Part shown: positions 21,988 through 32,324 of the stretch, piece by piece
How the letters are laid out: every line of letters begins with the position of its first letter
Position numbering within the stretch: the stretch's first letter is position 1
From: Trichomonas vaginalis G3
Lineage: Eukaryota > Parabasalia > Trichomonadida > Trichomonadidae
Assembly (NCBI RefSeq): GCF_026262505.1
Contig: NC_067206.1
Location: 39,941,660-40,005,659 of the forward strand
DNA length: 64,000 nt
Reading direction: 5' to 3'
Program-made: the position numbers and the translations under genes
Notes under the pieces: generated by a model
What the model was told of the DNA's origin: nothing
The model's database searches: none
What the model saw: only the letters and a program-made list of their open reading frames with translations

Positions 21988-23829
21988 GATATTTTAATAA
22001 AAAATTGACTTCGGTAAACTTTTGAAATTTTGTGAGAATAACAATTTGATCAACGAAAAAAAATAGTAAAAGTTAATATATCCGATCTTTTTTAATTAAT
22101 TTTGGAAGAAATCGATAGGATTTCTGTTCGTACTGAAAAAATCATAGACTGATAGAACAAGATATTGAAAATACAATAAGTATATATTACGATTGAGTTG
22201 GCTAAATAAGTTTAACTTTTGAATCTTAAAGTCTACCTTCCTTTTTTTACATATATAAGCCAAAGTCCTGAGGAAATATAAATGTTAATGATTAACTTTA
22301 ATATAAAATTGAATGGAATTTAAAATATGACGCCAATTTAAATCATAGTATATTTTGAATGCTTTACGATGCAACACGACCCATTGAAAATATCCGAGAA
22401 AGTGTTGAAATATTCTAACTAATTAAAAGACCACATGTAATTCGAATTTGACCTTATTTTTTATGAAAACTTTCTTCATGATACGATTATGAATTTGAAA
22501 ATTTGTCAGGTAATAATGTGTATATGGAAGCAATTGTGATAGTATTTAATGGATACGCTTATAGCATATGATAATCCAAATTGATCAAAGTTAATAATTG
22601 GAGTGAAAATTATGAGTTCCTAAGATTTCAGAATCCAAAATATAGGTCTGATTCACTTGAAAAGCCGCATTGGAATTTAAAATATAAAGTGCATAAATTT
22701 TGGACTCTAATGTTTGGGTCTGGAATTCATTCTTTTATAAATATTATCGAAAGCACTTTTCCGTATGACAATAAAACATCCTCCAAAAATTAGATTATAG
22801 CATTTTTGTGGTCCCTTGATTTTCATTTTCCTTTAGATAAATCTATAGTATAGCATTTTATATTACTATATTTAATAGGGTCGTGAATAATCATAGAACA
22901 TTAAAATAAAAAGTAAATGAATAATCAAGCTAAACGGCAAAAAATATGTTTCATTGAAGTTTGATTGCACTATAATATAGCACAGTATATATAAGAATGA
23001 TTATCTTAATATTTCATATAATTGTTTATTATTCAAGTAGTTTCCTTGATAGTGAAAAATCCTGTGTGTCAAATTGGCCGGAGTTGACCCTTAAAAATTC
23101 AATTTTTTAGAACTCTGATTGATTATCTAATATTCTGGTAATATTTTGGAAAATTTAAATTTACCCTCATGGGTAATGATAATTTGGGAAATTGACAGAG
23201 ATTTTGTAATGAAAACAAAACAAATTATCACTTTAAGGTCTGCTAAGTCACTTCACTTCTTTTTCAAAGAAATCATATCTCTGATTTTTAATATTGCATA
23301 CTATCCCTGTCCTTTATAAAGATATTCTGATTATATCTGACTATGTGAAAGGTAATACAAAGACGAAAATATTCCTAAATTAGTACAATTAGTACAATTT
23401 GAACAATTCGCGCCCGTAAAGGTAGCGAGTGGAGTGGACCCTAAAAAAATCCGAAATGAGAACAATATAATTGGATATAAAAATCTTACTAAATCATTAA
23501 TGCAATATCATTCGGAAAAATAAAAAAAAAATCGTTATTTTACTTTCAATTTGCTCGTTATTTTCAATCTGGCTATACCAATATGATTGATTCGATGTGA
23601 GAATATTTTATTTTTCTTTTCATGAATAAACGATAGAAGTATTCAATACTGAGCTCATTCTATTTGATGCAACATATCGTTTCACATTATTGATGAATTT
23701 AATTTTATAAATTTTGTAAAATTTATGATGAAAATTTTCTATTGAAAACTTTGCAAGTTTTCATCGATATATAATTTTAACCTAAATATGCTTTGATAAC
23801 TTTTCATAATTTTTTTTAGAAAATTATTG
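21988..23829. other. Gene-free region
   Basis: About 1.8 kb of AT-rich DNA. No convincing gene. Two direct copies of a GGAGTnGACCC(T)TAAAAA motif lie near 23080 and 23430, the second following GC-rich GCGCCCGTAAAGGTAGCGAG. This may be a trace of a small old element. Confidence 0.4.
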
Positions 23830-24882
23830 ATGAATAGAATTATTGGTGATTGTGCATTAAAGAGAAAAATAGGTGGAGGAAGTTTTGGAAACATCTATAT
23901 TGCTCAGGATATTAAAACTGGAGAAGAAGTTGCAATTAAAATCGAAGATAATTCCACACCTCAACCTCAATTACTTCGTGAAAGCAAGTTTTATAGGCTC
24001 ATTAGTGGCGAACCGGGCTTTCCTGAGTTTAAGTGGTATAAAATTGATGGAGATAATGCAGTAATGGCAATGGAACTACTTGGACAATCTGTTGCAGAAC
24101 TTCTTGAGCTCTGTCATGGAAAATTTTCATTAAAAACTGTATTAATGCTAGCAGACCAAATGATCTCAAGGCTTGAATATGTTCATTCTAAAGGATACAT
24201 TCACCGAGATATTAAACCCGATAATTTTGCAATCGGTTTGGGAAAGAAGCATAGTATCATTTTCCTCTTTGATTTCGGATTATCAAAAAAATATATCGAC
24301 GTTAAAACAGGAACCCATATACCTTATAAAGAGGACAGAGAACTTACTGGAACAGCACGATACTCCTCTGTTTCTACACATCTTGGCATAGAGCAATCGA
24401 GACGAGATGATCTTGAGGCACTAGCCTACGTATTAATCTTTTTTCTCAAAGGAAGATTGCCTTGGCAAGGCCAAAAAGCCGAATCCCAAAAACAGAAAAA
24501 TAAATTGATTGCCGAAGTGAAATGTACAACTCCAATTGAGGAACTTTGCTCTGATTTACCAAAAGAATTTTCAATTTTTTTAGAAGAAGTAAGGAAATTA
24601 GGATTTCAAGATAAACCGGATTATGAAATGTACAGAGAATTATTTCGAAACTTATTCATTCAGGAAGGCTTCGTTTTTGATTATCAGTACGACTGGGATG
24701 TCAAAAAAGATGATATGATCTCTCAACATTCTGCTATACCAAAGATTGTATATCCAGGAATGGCAAAATTAATGAAATTTAGAAGCAGTCCCCATATTAT
24801 TGCAGTACCTCAACAAAGAGCAAGAGCATCAAGTCTGATTAAAGATCAACCAACTCCTTTACCTCCATTTAGCAAGCTATGA
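23830..24882 (+). CDS. CK1-family protein kinase
   Basis: Complete 350-residue Ser/Thr kinase of the casein kinase 1 family. The ATP loop is GGGSFGNIY (~14-22), the catalytic lysine is in VAIKIE, the catalytic loop is HRDIKPDNF (~130), and the metal-binding motif is FDFGLSKKY. The CK1 hallmark ELTGTARYSSVSTH plus LGIEQSRRDDLE replaces the APE motif. The C-terminal tail beyond ~290 is short and basic (QQRARASSLIK) and lacks a long regulatory extension. Start chosen at ATG 23830. Trichomonads have many CK1 paralogues; the specific role cannot be told. All catalytic residues are present. Confidence 0.93.
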   Translation: MNRIIGDCALKRKIGGGSFGNIYIAQDIKTGEEVAIKIEDNSTPQPQLLRESKFYRLISGEPGFPEFKWYKIDGDNAVMAMELLGQSVAELLELCHGKFSLKTVLMLADQMISRLEYVHSKGYIHRDIKPDNFAIGLGKKHSIIFLFDFGLSKKYIDVKTGTHIPYKEDRELTGTARYSSVSTHLGIEQSRRDDLEALAYVLIFFLKGRLPWQGQKAESQKQKNKLIAEVKCTTPIEELCSDLPKEFSIFLEEVRKLGFQDKPDYEMYRELFRNLFIQEGFVFDYQYDWDVKKDDMISQHSAIPKIVYPGMAKLMKFRSSPHIIAVPQQRARASSLIKDQPTPLPPFSKL

Positions 24883-25534
24883 ATAAGGAATTTCTTTTCT
24901 CAAAGAAAAATATTTTATTCTGATCTTTTCCAACAGTTTCTTTTTTGAAAACAATATATTATTGTTATGTATATTTTGACTTTATAATGTTAGTATTTAT
25001 TAATTTAAAATAATAGAAATTCATATTTATATTTATTTTTATAACTTCCCACCAAGAGATCAAACATTTTTATAATTGAATTCATATAATAGTAGTTTAA
25101 ATGAACGGAAAAGTGTTATAATGAACTTGTTTAAAGTTATTCTCCAACTTTTGATTGTCATCTCTAACTATTGAGCTACTTATTATAGGAAATATAACTT
25201 GTAACAAGCAGCCGTGCTGTATGATGTAATGTGATTTTTATCCAATTCATAACATTTAAATGGAAAAAGATTAGACCACTACCCATTTAATTTATCCAAT
25301 TCATAACTGAATTTTTTCTCTCTCTCTCAAATTTCTGTCCATGTGATAAATCATGGATGATCGAGATCTTCGTTATTTTAAATAGCAAGTAGCAATGATG
25401 AATTATTGTTTATCAAACCGTCGGGAGTGAAAGCAATTCATTTTTTCTTTCAAATGAATGTAATCGTCTTGAGACCAAATATTGAGTTTCAGCATGTTTT
25501 GTTAAGATGTATAGAATATAATCAATCGTACAGA
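24883..25534. other. Spacer left of the foldback element
   Basis: About 650 bp, AT-rich. It contains two direct copies of TTATCCAATTCATAAC (near 25238 and 25291) and a short CT run. No gene. Confidence 0.4.
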
Positions 25535-25808
25535 GGGGGCGAGCTTCATAAGAAAAATTTTTCGAAAAATAGGGGGTGTTAGTATACTCAACCCCCTCAT
25601 TAATTATCGTTTCTAGAGGAATAGTCACAGAGGCCTTTTTTCAGGTAACCTTTAAGAAGTTTCCGAAAGAGTTTATGCTCATATAACCTCATTTCCAGGT
25701 AAATAGGGGGTATTGTTCTACTAAAAGTTTAGTTACATACTGGCCTCGTTTCCTAAGAAACTTAATCAAGAGGCTATCTCAATAAGCCTTGACCAACAGG
25801 AATAGGAT
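25535..25808 (+). repeat. Left terminal inverted repeat of foldback element
   Basis: 274 bp; reverse complement of 27117-27390 with about two mismatches at positions 10-11. Confidence 0.9.
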
Positions 25809-27116
25809 TTACCATCACTTTTGTGGAATAATTAATCAACATTACCGAAACATGCTTTTAGGTTCTTTGACCTACCTACTTTAATGCAGCATTATTCTTT
25901 CGTTCAAGCGTCATTATAAGTAACTCTGTTTGTATTATTTACATTAACTTAAACAATAACCATACGCTTTTCAAGTAAAACCATTACATACCGAATTTTT
26001 ATCCAATAGTATTGTTGCGTTGAGATCATACATTCAAAAATATGTGAAAATTAATAGTAGATGTCGAATTTATTAATTTTCTTGAATAATATTCTCTTTG
26101 CTCGAAAAATAATATATTAAATTGTTTATTAAATCAATATTTGCAATTATTTTCAGAGCCAAATAAACCAATATTGTTACTTTATGATTTTGCTTGTTTG
26201 ATTTGAAATAATTATTCTAATTTTTGAAGGCAATCAAATTTCATTAAATATCTTGAAGTATGTATTTTCAATAAGATACATTTTGCATTAATTTGATGTG
26301 AAATTAAATCTGAAATATGCCTTTCATAATAAAGTTAGTTTCATGAGATAAAAATTTAAGTATTACCATAAATATTACATATTGAAAGATGATTGTGGTC
26401 GAATTTGGTTTACTATGTGTAAGCTGAGAATGGCTTATCAGAATATTCAAAGAGTATTATGAATTGTATTTGGAGAATAACCAGACAAAAGATAAGATTC
26501 AATTGCGAATTTAAGAAGCTATAAGTATTTTCAAATATATAAAACTAATGTGAGCACTAGTCTAGTGGATTTTAAAGAAGGATAAGAATTATTATGCAAA
26601 AAATATGTAGAAATGTAGTTGTGATGCAAAAATTGAAAATTCATCTTGGAGGATAGTGTGCTATTAATAAAAGGAAATTAAAAAGAAGTAAAAAAATTAA
26701 AATTTAGAAAAAATATAAAAATGTAGCATTCTACGGAGAAAATATGATTTCATATATAGATGGAGGTATGAGACTTGATTACTGGACGAAAATCATGATG
26801 GTTGCATAAATTTGTTCAAAATATATAAAAAGAATGATATTTTTTGTTAAGATAAGTAATTATATCTTGGAAGATTTTATATGCATGTATCATGAATGAA
26901 AGTTTTCGTTGAATCTGAATAATATTTTCAAAAAAATGTCGACTTTTGGGTTTTAAATGTAATTATGAGTAAATCATCTATTGTATGGAGGTATGAGATA
27001 CGTGTAGTGTACTGTGATATAAAAAGATTCGTTGAACAACCAAACAAGTAGTGATGAGCTTGCGTCTATCGGTTATTGCTTTAAGATTACGGTAGTTCAG
27101 TATTGCATATTCCTTT

Positions 27117-27390
27117 ATCCTATTCCTGTTGGTCAAGGCTTATTGAGATAGCCTCTTGATTAAGTTTCTTAGGAAACGAGGCCAGTATGTAACTAAACTT
27201 TTAGTAGAACAATACCCCCTATTTACCTGGAAATGAGGTTATATGAGCATAAACTCTTTCGGAAACTTCTTAAAGGTTACCTGAAAAAAGGCCTCTGTGA
27301 CTATTCCTCTAGAAACGATAATTAATGAGGGGGTTGAGTATACTAACACCCCCTATTTTTCGAAAAATTTTTCTTATGATACTCGCCCCC
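27117..27390 (-). repeat. Right terminal inverted repeat of foldback element
   Basis: 274 bp; reverse complement of 25535-25808. Confidence 0.9.
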
Positions 27391-27660
27391 AGAATTCGGA
27401 GTTGGGTTCCAATAAAATAATTCATTTGATTTTCACAATTCATTAGAGCGAACAAAATTATTATAATTTAATTATAAAGTGTCGGTTTATTCTCTTTCAT
27501 CCATAAATATTGAATGACATAGGGGGCGGCGACAAATTTGCCCAGCCAGTAAAGTATTCAATTTTTTTTTGCATTTTTTTAAGGGTGCACACGAGAGGAT
27601 CATGTAAACTTCAGAATTTAGCTTCTTAACTTAAATCATGGAATGTCTCAAAGACAAAAG

Positions 27661-27950
27661 TAGCATACAGCATGCAAAGCTAAAGAAAGATAATCATAAT
27701 TAATACCTTAATTTTTAATATTACGCATTTTTAGGTGCAAAATTTAAAAACATTCTAATACAATAGAGCAGTTTCCAAAAGTAGCATACAGCATGCAAAG
27801 CTAAAGAAAGATAATCATAATTAATATCTTAATTTTTAATATTACGCATTTTTAGGTGCAAAATTTAAAAACATTCTAATACAATAGAGCAGTTTCCAAA
27901 AGTAGCATACAGCATGCAAAGCTAAAGAAAGATAATCATAATTAATACCT
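27661..27950 (+). repeat. 121-bp tandem repeat in left MULE arm (~2.4 copies)
   Basis: Units starting TAGCATACAGCATGC at 27661, 27782 and 27903, almost identical. The right arm holds only ~1.4 units in inverse orientation (about 29900-30070). Could be transposase-binding subterminal repeats. Confidence 0.85.
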
Positions 27951-28262
27951 TTAAAGTTTAAAATCTTGATTTTTTTTAAAATCAAATATTTATAACTTTA
28001 ATACATACAGCTTAAACCTTATACTTGTTTTCTCTTGTGAGAAAGCAATCTTACAAAGCTAACAATCCTAAAAAATAAAGAATTAAAATTTAATAATTTA
28101 ATCTAACAAAATTTCTCTCTTTATCCTTTTGCACTCTTTATATGCAACTCAAATCCATCATATAATATTCCTATAATACTCTTGCCTCAAACAATGACGA
28201 ACAAACTGCTATTCTCATTTAATTACAGACCAAATCTATTCAAATTTCTGAATTTTTAATTT

Positions 28263-28269
28263 TCATTTC
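28263..28269 (+). promoter_or_regulatory. Inr-like element of the transposase gene
   Basis: TCATTTC lies 15 nt before the ATG at 28278, matching the host initiator pattern, so the element probably uses host-type transcription. Confidence 0.4.
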
Positions 28270-28277
28270 AATTTCAA

Positions 28278-29726
28278 ATGGAATTAGAAGAAGAAACTAT
28301 CTTTACTGTTATGGATCTTTGTAAATTTGGAGTTAAACAAGAAATACAAGCACAGTATGGATATGGTGAACGTGTCAGGAAAGAAAGATCTCAGATTTCA
28401 TTCCACTGCAAATATCCAAAATGTCCTGCACATTTTAATGTTGCAATCTTGGATCAAAATAAATACAAACTAATCAAAATAGTTGAAGAACATGATCATT
28501 CCGCCCCAAATGACAAAAGTCAATATTCGTCTGTCTTTTATCGCAAATATTTAGAACATTACTTCCAAACAGATGACAATCAAAGAGCGATAGCACAGCT
28601 AAATGCATTCAAAGATCTTGAAATTCCTCTTACAGGTCCGTCCATTCCAGAGATGTACGCTCAAAAACCACGTGCAATCAAACGATTTGCAGAGAGAATA
28701 CATGCTCTTCAAACTAGATATTCTCCTGACGATGTTGTGTCATTGCAAATCTTTGTTCAGACAGTACAAGAAGAATCTCCAGATGATCTCATTGCATTTG
28801 AAGTCTCAGACAATAATATGTGTTTCTATTACGCGCCTTTTGAAGGCAAAGCTTATGCGCATAGTATCAAGACATTTCATATAGACAGCACCTATAAATT
28901 GTTGCGATCAAACATTCCATTGTATGCATTTACTGGCAAAATCAAAGATTTTCACATTTTCCCTTTTTTATATTTCTTTTGTCAACCAGACACTTATCAA
29001 AACATTCAAGTTTGCGTGTGCGCCTATCTCAGATGGGTAACAATTGAGCCAGAATACATTAGCATGGACTGTGCTCCACAGATAGCTCAAGCAATAGAAG
29101 AAAGCATTCCACAAGCTCAAATACTTTGGTGCGGAGTACATGTTCTTCGTGCAATTCTTCGCAAATCAAATAAGTTTTCTTCTCAAGAAAAATTTGAACA
29201 ATTCTATAATTTGATGAAGGATTTAGTCTTCAAATTAGATGCAGAACATGAGGAAGAAGCAAATGCTGCCTATGATCAAGTTCTGGAGTTGCTCGACACA
29301 GATCCAACAGCATCTCAATACTTTAACAGACAATGGCGTTACAACATATCAAGATGGATTGCTCGTGACAGGCGTGAAGGCGACGCAACTAACAATATTG
29401 CCGAAGCTCATTTTAGAACACTCAAACATGACTATTTTCCTGATCGAAAAAATCTCAGAATTGATGATGTTATTATAGAAATTTATACAAAAGTGATACC
29501 ATCTTTCGTTATCAAACTCAAAATTGATCAAAATCCAGCAGATGACCGTGTCATTAGGATCATGGAAAAAGCAACTAACGCAGAAATTGATGTAAAAAGA
29601 CAAAGAAAAATCGAGAGTATTTCAATGCTCAATAGATTGCTCAATGCTGTTAGTGATGACTCAATAGATCCCACTAAAATATATCCTACCTTGAAAGTAT
29701 TATTACAAAGAACTCATTTTATTTAA
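28278..29726 (+). CDS. MULE transposase
   Basis: 482-residue Mutator-type transposase, intact. An N-terminal zinc-binding DNA-recognition region of FLYWCH/WRKY-like type (HCKYPKC then HDHS; ~45-78) would bind the ends. The DDE domain shows the first Asp in HIDSTYK (~203), the second in SMDCAPQ (~263), the family CxxH motif in WCGVHVLR (~286), and the third acidic residue in NNIAEAHFRTLK (~375). All expected catalytic residues are present. It catalyses cut-and-paste movement of the surrounding 3-kb element. ATG 28278 follows an Inr-like TCATTTC. Confidence 0.92.
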   Translation: MELEEETIFTVMDLCKFGVKQEIQAQYGYGERVRKERSQISFHCKYPKCPAHFNVAILDQNKYKLIKIVEEHDHSAPNDKSQYSSVFYRKYLEHYFQTDDNQRAIAQLNAFKDLEIPLTGPSIPEMYAQKPRAIKRFAERIHALQTRYSPDDVVSLQIFVQTVQEESPDDLIAFEVSDNNMCFYYAPFEGKAYAHSIKTFHIDSTYKLLRSNIPLYAFTGKIKDFHIFPFLYFFCQPDTYQNIQVCVCAYLRWVTIEPEYISMDCAPQIAQAIEESIPQAQILWCGVHVLRAILRKSNKFSSQEKFEQFYNLMKDLVFKLDAEHEEEANAAYDQVLELLDTDPTASQYFNRQWRYNISRWIARDRREGDATNNIAEAHFRTLKHDYFPDRKNLRIDDVIIEIYTKVIPSFVIKLKIDQNPADDRVIRIMEKATNAEIDVKRQRKIESISMLNRLLNAVSDDSIDPTKIYPTLKVLLQRTHFI

Positions 29727-30183
29727 TTTTGATTTTAATTTTAGATTAAATTATTAAATTTTAATTCTTTATTTTTTAGGATTGTTAGCTTTGTAAGATT
29801 GCTTTCTCACAAGAGAAAACAAGTATAAGGTTTAAGCTGTATGTATTAAAGTTATAAATATTTGATTTTAAAAAAAATCAAGATTTTAAACTTTAAAGGT
29901 ATTAATTATGATTATCTTTCTTTAGCTTTGCATGCTGTATGCTACTTTTGGAAACTGCTCTATTGTATTAGAATGTTTTTAAATTTTGCACCTAAAAATG
30001 CGTAATATTAAAAATTAAGGTATTAATTATGATTATCTTTCTTTAGCTTTACATGCTGTATGCTACTTTTGTCTTTGAGACATTCCATGATTTAAGTTAA
30101 GAAGCTTTAAAAAAAAGCAAAAAAAATGTAATAAAATAAAAAAATTTTTAGTATCGATAATCTGAAATATGTTGTTTACTTAG

Positions 30184-30346
30184 GCCGCGAGCGAAGCGAG
30201 CGGCTTAGTTTCGTAGTTTCGTACAATCTTTTTTCGAATCTGTTCTTTTCTTAAGCCGCGAGCGAAGCGAGTGGCTTAGTTTCGTAATTTCATACAATTA
30301 TTTTTCGAATTTGTTCTTTTTGTCAACCGCGAGCGAAGCGAGTGGC
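30184..30346 (+). repeat. Three GC-rich repeats in MULE right arm
   Basis: GCCGCGAGCGAAGCGAGYGGC-type 21-mers at 30184-30204, 30255-30275 and 30326-30346, spaced exactly 71 bp and embedded in a diverging 71-bp tandem unit. The GC content stands out from the AT-rich surroundings. Confidence 0.85.
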
Positions 30347-30548
30347 TTTTTATTTTTTAAATTTTTTTCTTTCTTACTTTTTTTCCCTTACTTACAAATT
30401 TGATAGTAACTTACCAAATCTCTCTATCATATAATAATAAATTAATCCATTTTTTGTTTCAAATCTGGCACTTTACATTTCTGACATGTAAACTCGTCAC
30501 TTTTCACTTCACCTCACTGGGCAAGTTTGTGCCCCCCTCAATGACATA

Positions 30549-31070
30549 TACTTTTTTAATGAAAAAAAATAATGATTAGAATTCTAAATCACTATGAGAA
30601 ACATAATGGAATTAGCTAGTACATATTAAATCCTTTTATTTTTATAATAATAGTATAAAATTGTAATTTTTGGCAAAAAGTTGAATATAATAAAAGGGAG
30701 TTTAATCGGAGTGTATGCATGCCTATCATATATTATACAACAACTAAATATTATTTTGAAATGAAACATTTGTGTGCCATAACGGAGAACGTTTCAACAT
30801 TTTTTAGGACTGGCATTACATTCAGATCTGATATTTGGTATTAAGAGTTTCCAAATATGATTGACAAAAAAAGCCGTTGGATTAGTAAAATTTTTTTAAT
30901 AAAAACTTAAAATATGATTTTATCTTTTGAATTGAACCATTGATAAATTTTGTGATGTGGATAAAACTGTCTGGATTATGAAGTGTCAGAAATATTATAT
31001 TCAAAAATAGTCAAATTATTCTCAAAAGAAGTATTGATTTGAAAATTTTCAAAAGTGACATTTATCAAAC
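30549..31070. other. Spacer upstream of the IBD gene
   Basis: About 520 bp, AT-rich; presumably the promoter region of the IBD gene. Nothing else recognised. Confidence 0.4.
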
Positions 31071-31748
31071 ATGAAACAAACTAATGCCGGCGGCCCGGGA
31101 TCGAAACCTATGTACTGGGACATCCTATCAGACATTGACAAGCTTGGCTATGAGGAATTGCAGAAAGAAATTGCTACAACGATTGCGATCTCGGGCCGCT
31201 CAAAATTTTGTAAGAATTTTAACGTTATATTTGACAAGATAAGGAATTATATTGTCAGACATAACGAAAGCGATAAGACTAGATCGCTTGTGTGCGGAAT
31301 TGTTTGGATGAACGAAGTGTTAGCACTTAACACTCGCCAATTAATAACCCTGATCGGAAAATGCAAATCATCTGTTAACAGTGAATTCCAATCCATAGGA
31401 TATGTTACTGTTCCTATGGAAACAAATGCAGCCATAGAGCTTGCAGGAAAGTTTCCATTCCTGCGGGATTCCATAGTATTGACAAGACAGTGGACACTTA
31501 GAAGACACACCTCAACTATCACCAACTCAGTACCACAACCACAGTCTGAGAAAATTCAACATAATGCTGAAATTTCGACTTTTATCCCCGATTACCAATA
31601 TAATTCAGATGATTTATCCTGCCCGTTTACTGACTTTGTCGATGATTCGAGCTGGATCTCAGGGGATGACTTTTTATATACTGCAGTTAGTAAAACTATC
31701 TTGGGTACGGCGGCACTGCGTTCCACCTTACCCAAGATAACGGTTTGA
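31071..31748 (+). CDS. Initiator-binding-domain (IBP39-like) protein, 3' end altered by Polinton insertion
   Basis: 225-codon frame encoding a trichomonad IBD-type DNA-binding protein (the family of IBP39, which binds the Inr core promoter). Hallmarks: SLVCGIVWMNEVLALNTRQL, GKCKSSVNSEFQSIGY (~100-115), and a later LTRQWTLRRH (~140). The C-terminal ~70 residues are acidic and polar. At residue 204 the frame enters the Polinton end (element starts 31685), so the last ~21 residues come from the inverted repeat. On the far side of the element, host DNA resumes with CTTTTTCTAA after the repeated ACTGC, so the uninterrupted gene would have stopped two codons further on. The DNA-binding domain is therefore intact and the product may still work. 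Confidence 0.72.
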   Translation: MKQTNAGGPGSKPMYWDILSDIDKLGYEELQKEIATTIAISGRSKFCKNFNVIFDKIRNYIVRHNESDKTRSLVCGIVWMNEVLALNTRQLITLIGKCKSSVNSEFQSIGYVTVPMETNAAIELAGKFPFLRDSIVLTRQWTLRRHTSTITNSVPQPQSEKIQHNAEISTFIPDYQYNSDDLSCPFTDFVDDSSWISGDDFLYTAVSKTILGTAALRSTLPKITV

Positions 31749-31875
31749 CACTTTACGAAACCGCTAACGTATATTTTACAACATGAACGCAAAAACTAAC
31801 TTAACCTTAAATATTTACAAAGCCGCCAACCATTTCACCTCACTAACGAACTCACTAATGAAAAAATAAACGTTC

Positions 31876-32160
31876 TCATAAATTTTCTTCAATATCTTCA
31901 TCGTCAATGTTAACTCTATTGTAGTCATACTTGAAGTCATAAAGTTTCTCAAGTTTTGAAATGAATAGTCTTGTTAACTTACCTTCATCATCATAAGTTT
32001 TTATAAAACTACCATGACAATCTTTATAAACAGTCAGTGTATAGTCAACTGGTCTAGGATGAAGTGTAAAGAACATGTTATACTCAGGAAGGAAGAATAA
32101 ATGTTTAAATGTATGTTTGTTATATGTTTTGATTTGTATGAGTTGCTTTTGTTCTGTCAT
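31876..32160 (-). CDS. Polinton terminal-repeat gene, copy 1 (unknown)
   Basis: 94-residue protein encoded wholly inside the left inverted repeat and read outward toward the element's end. It is identical to the copy at 52354-52638. It is beta-rich in the middle (FFLPEYNMFFTLHPRPVDY) with an acidic tail (NIDDEDIEENL). No family recognised. Being in both ends, it is kept as an identical pair. Its promoter region would include the 46-bp nested palindrome just upstream. Confidence 0.7.
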   Translation of the reverse strand: MTEQKQLIQIKTYNKHTFKHLFFLPEYNMFFTLHPRPVDYTLTVYKDCHGSFIKTYDDEGKLTRLFISKLEKLYDFKYDYNRVNIDDEDIEENL

Positions 32161-32262
32161 TTATATAAAATTAAAATAAAAAATAATTTTAAAAAATAAA
32201 CTTAAAAGCTAATGATATCACCACCCTCACACGTATGAAAACATAGCACAAAAATAAATTTA

Positions 32263-32308
32263 GGGTAGAAGGTTAGATCTAACCCGATTTCTAACCTCTT
32301 TTCTACCC
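32263..32308. repeat. 46-bp nested palindrome, copy 1
   Basis: Nested inverted motifs: outer GGGTAGA/TCTACCC, inner GGTTAGATCTAACC, plus CTAACCT. Lies between two genes in the left inverted repeat. Other copies at 42058, 43164 and 52206. Confidence 0.85.
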
Positions 32309-32324
32309 TGTTGAATTCATTGCT

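Larger units (their letters stand above)
25535..27390. mobile_element. Foldback-type non-autonomous DNA element
   Basis: 1856-bp unit with terminal inverted repeats of 274 bp (25535-25808 and 27117-27390) that match with only about two differences, both near the tips. Tips begin GGGGGCGAG. The 1.3-kb middle has no convincing gene. Flanks show only AGA on both sides (25532-25534, 27391-27393), a possible 3-bp target duplication or chance. The near-identical arms suggest recent activity or gene conversion. Its GGGGGCG tip resembles that of the neighbouring MULE, so that transposase is a candidate helper. Confidence 0.8.
27522..30539 (+). mobile_element. MULE (Mutator-like) DNA transposon, apparently complete
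   Basis: 3018-bp element bounded by a perfect 9-bp target duplication AATGACATA (27513-27521 and 30540-30548), the length expected for Mutator-like elements. Long inverted ends: left 27522-28106 and right 29740-30539. Tips are GGGGGCGGCGACAAATTTG on the left and GAGGGGGGCACAAACTTG on the right (read inward). The arms are unequal: the left has an extra copy of a 121-bp tandem unit, the right has a ~360-bp subterminal block with three GC-rich repeats. The single gene is an intact transposase. The exact target duplication and intact frame suggest recent, possibly still active, transposition. Confidence 0.9.

Noticed and set aside
25413-25628. Short minus-strand open frame at the left foldback tip
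   Set aside because: Spans the element boundary and has no protein-like content.
27661-27950. CRISPR-like array
   Set aside because: The 121-bp units are true tandem repeats without unique spacers and belong to the MULE arm.
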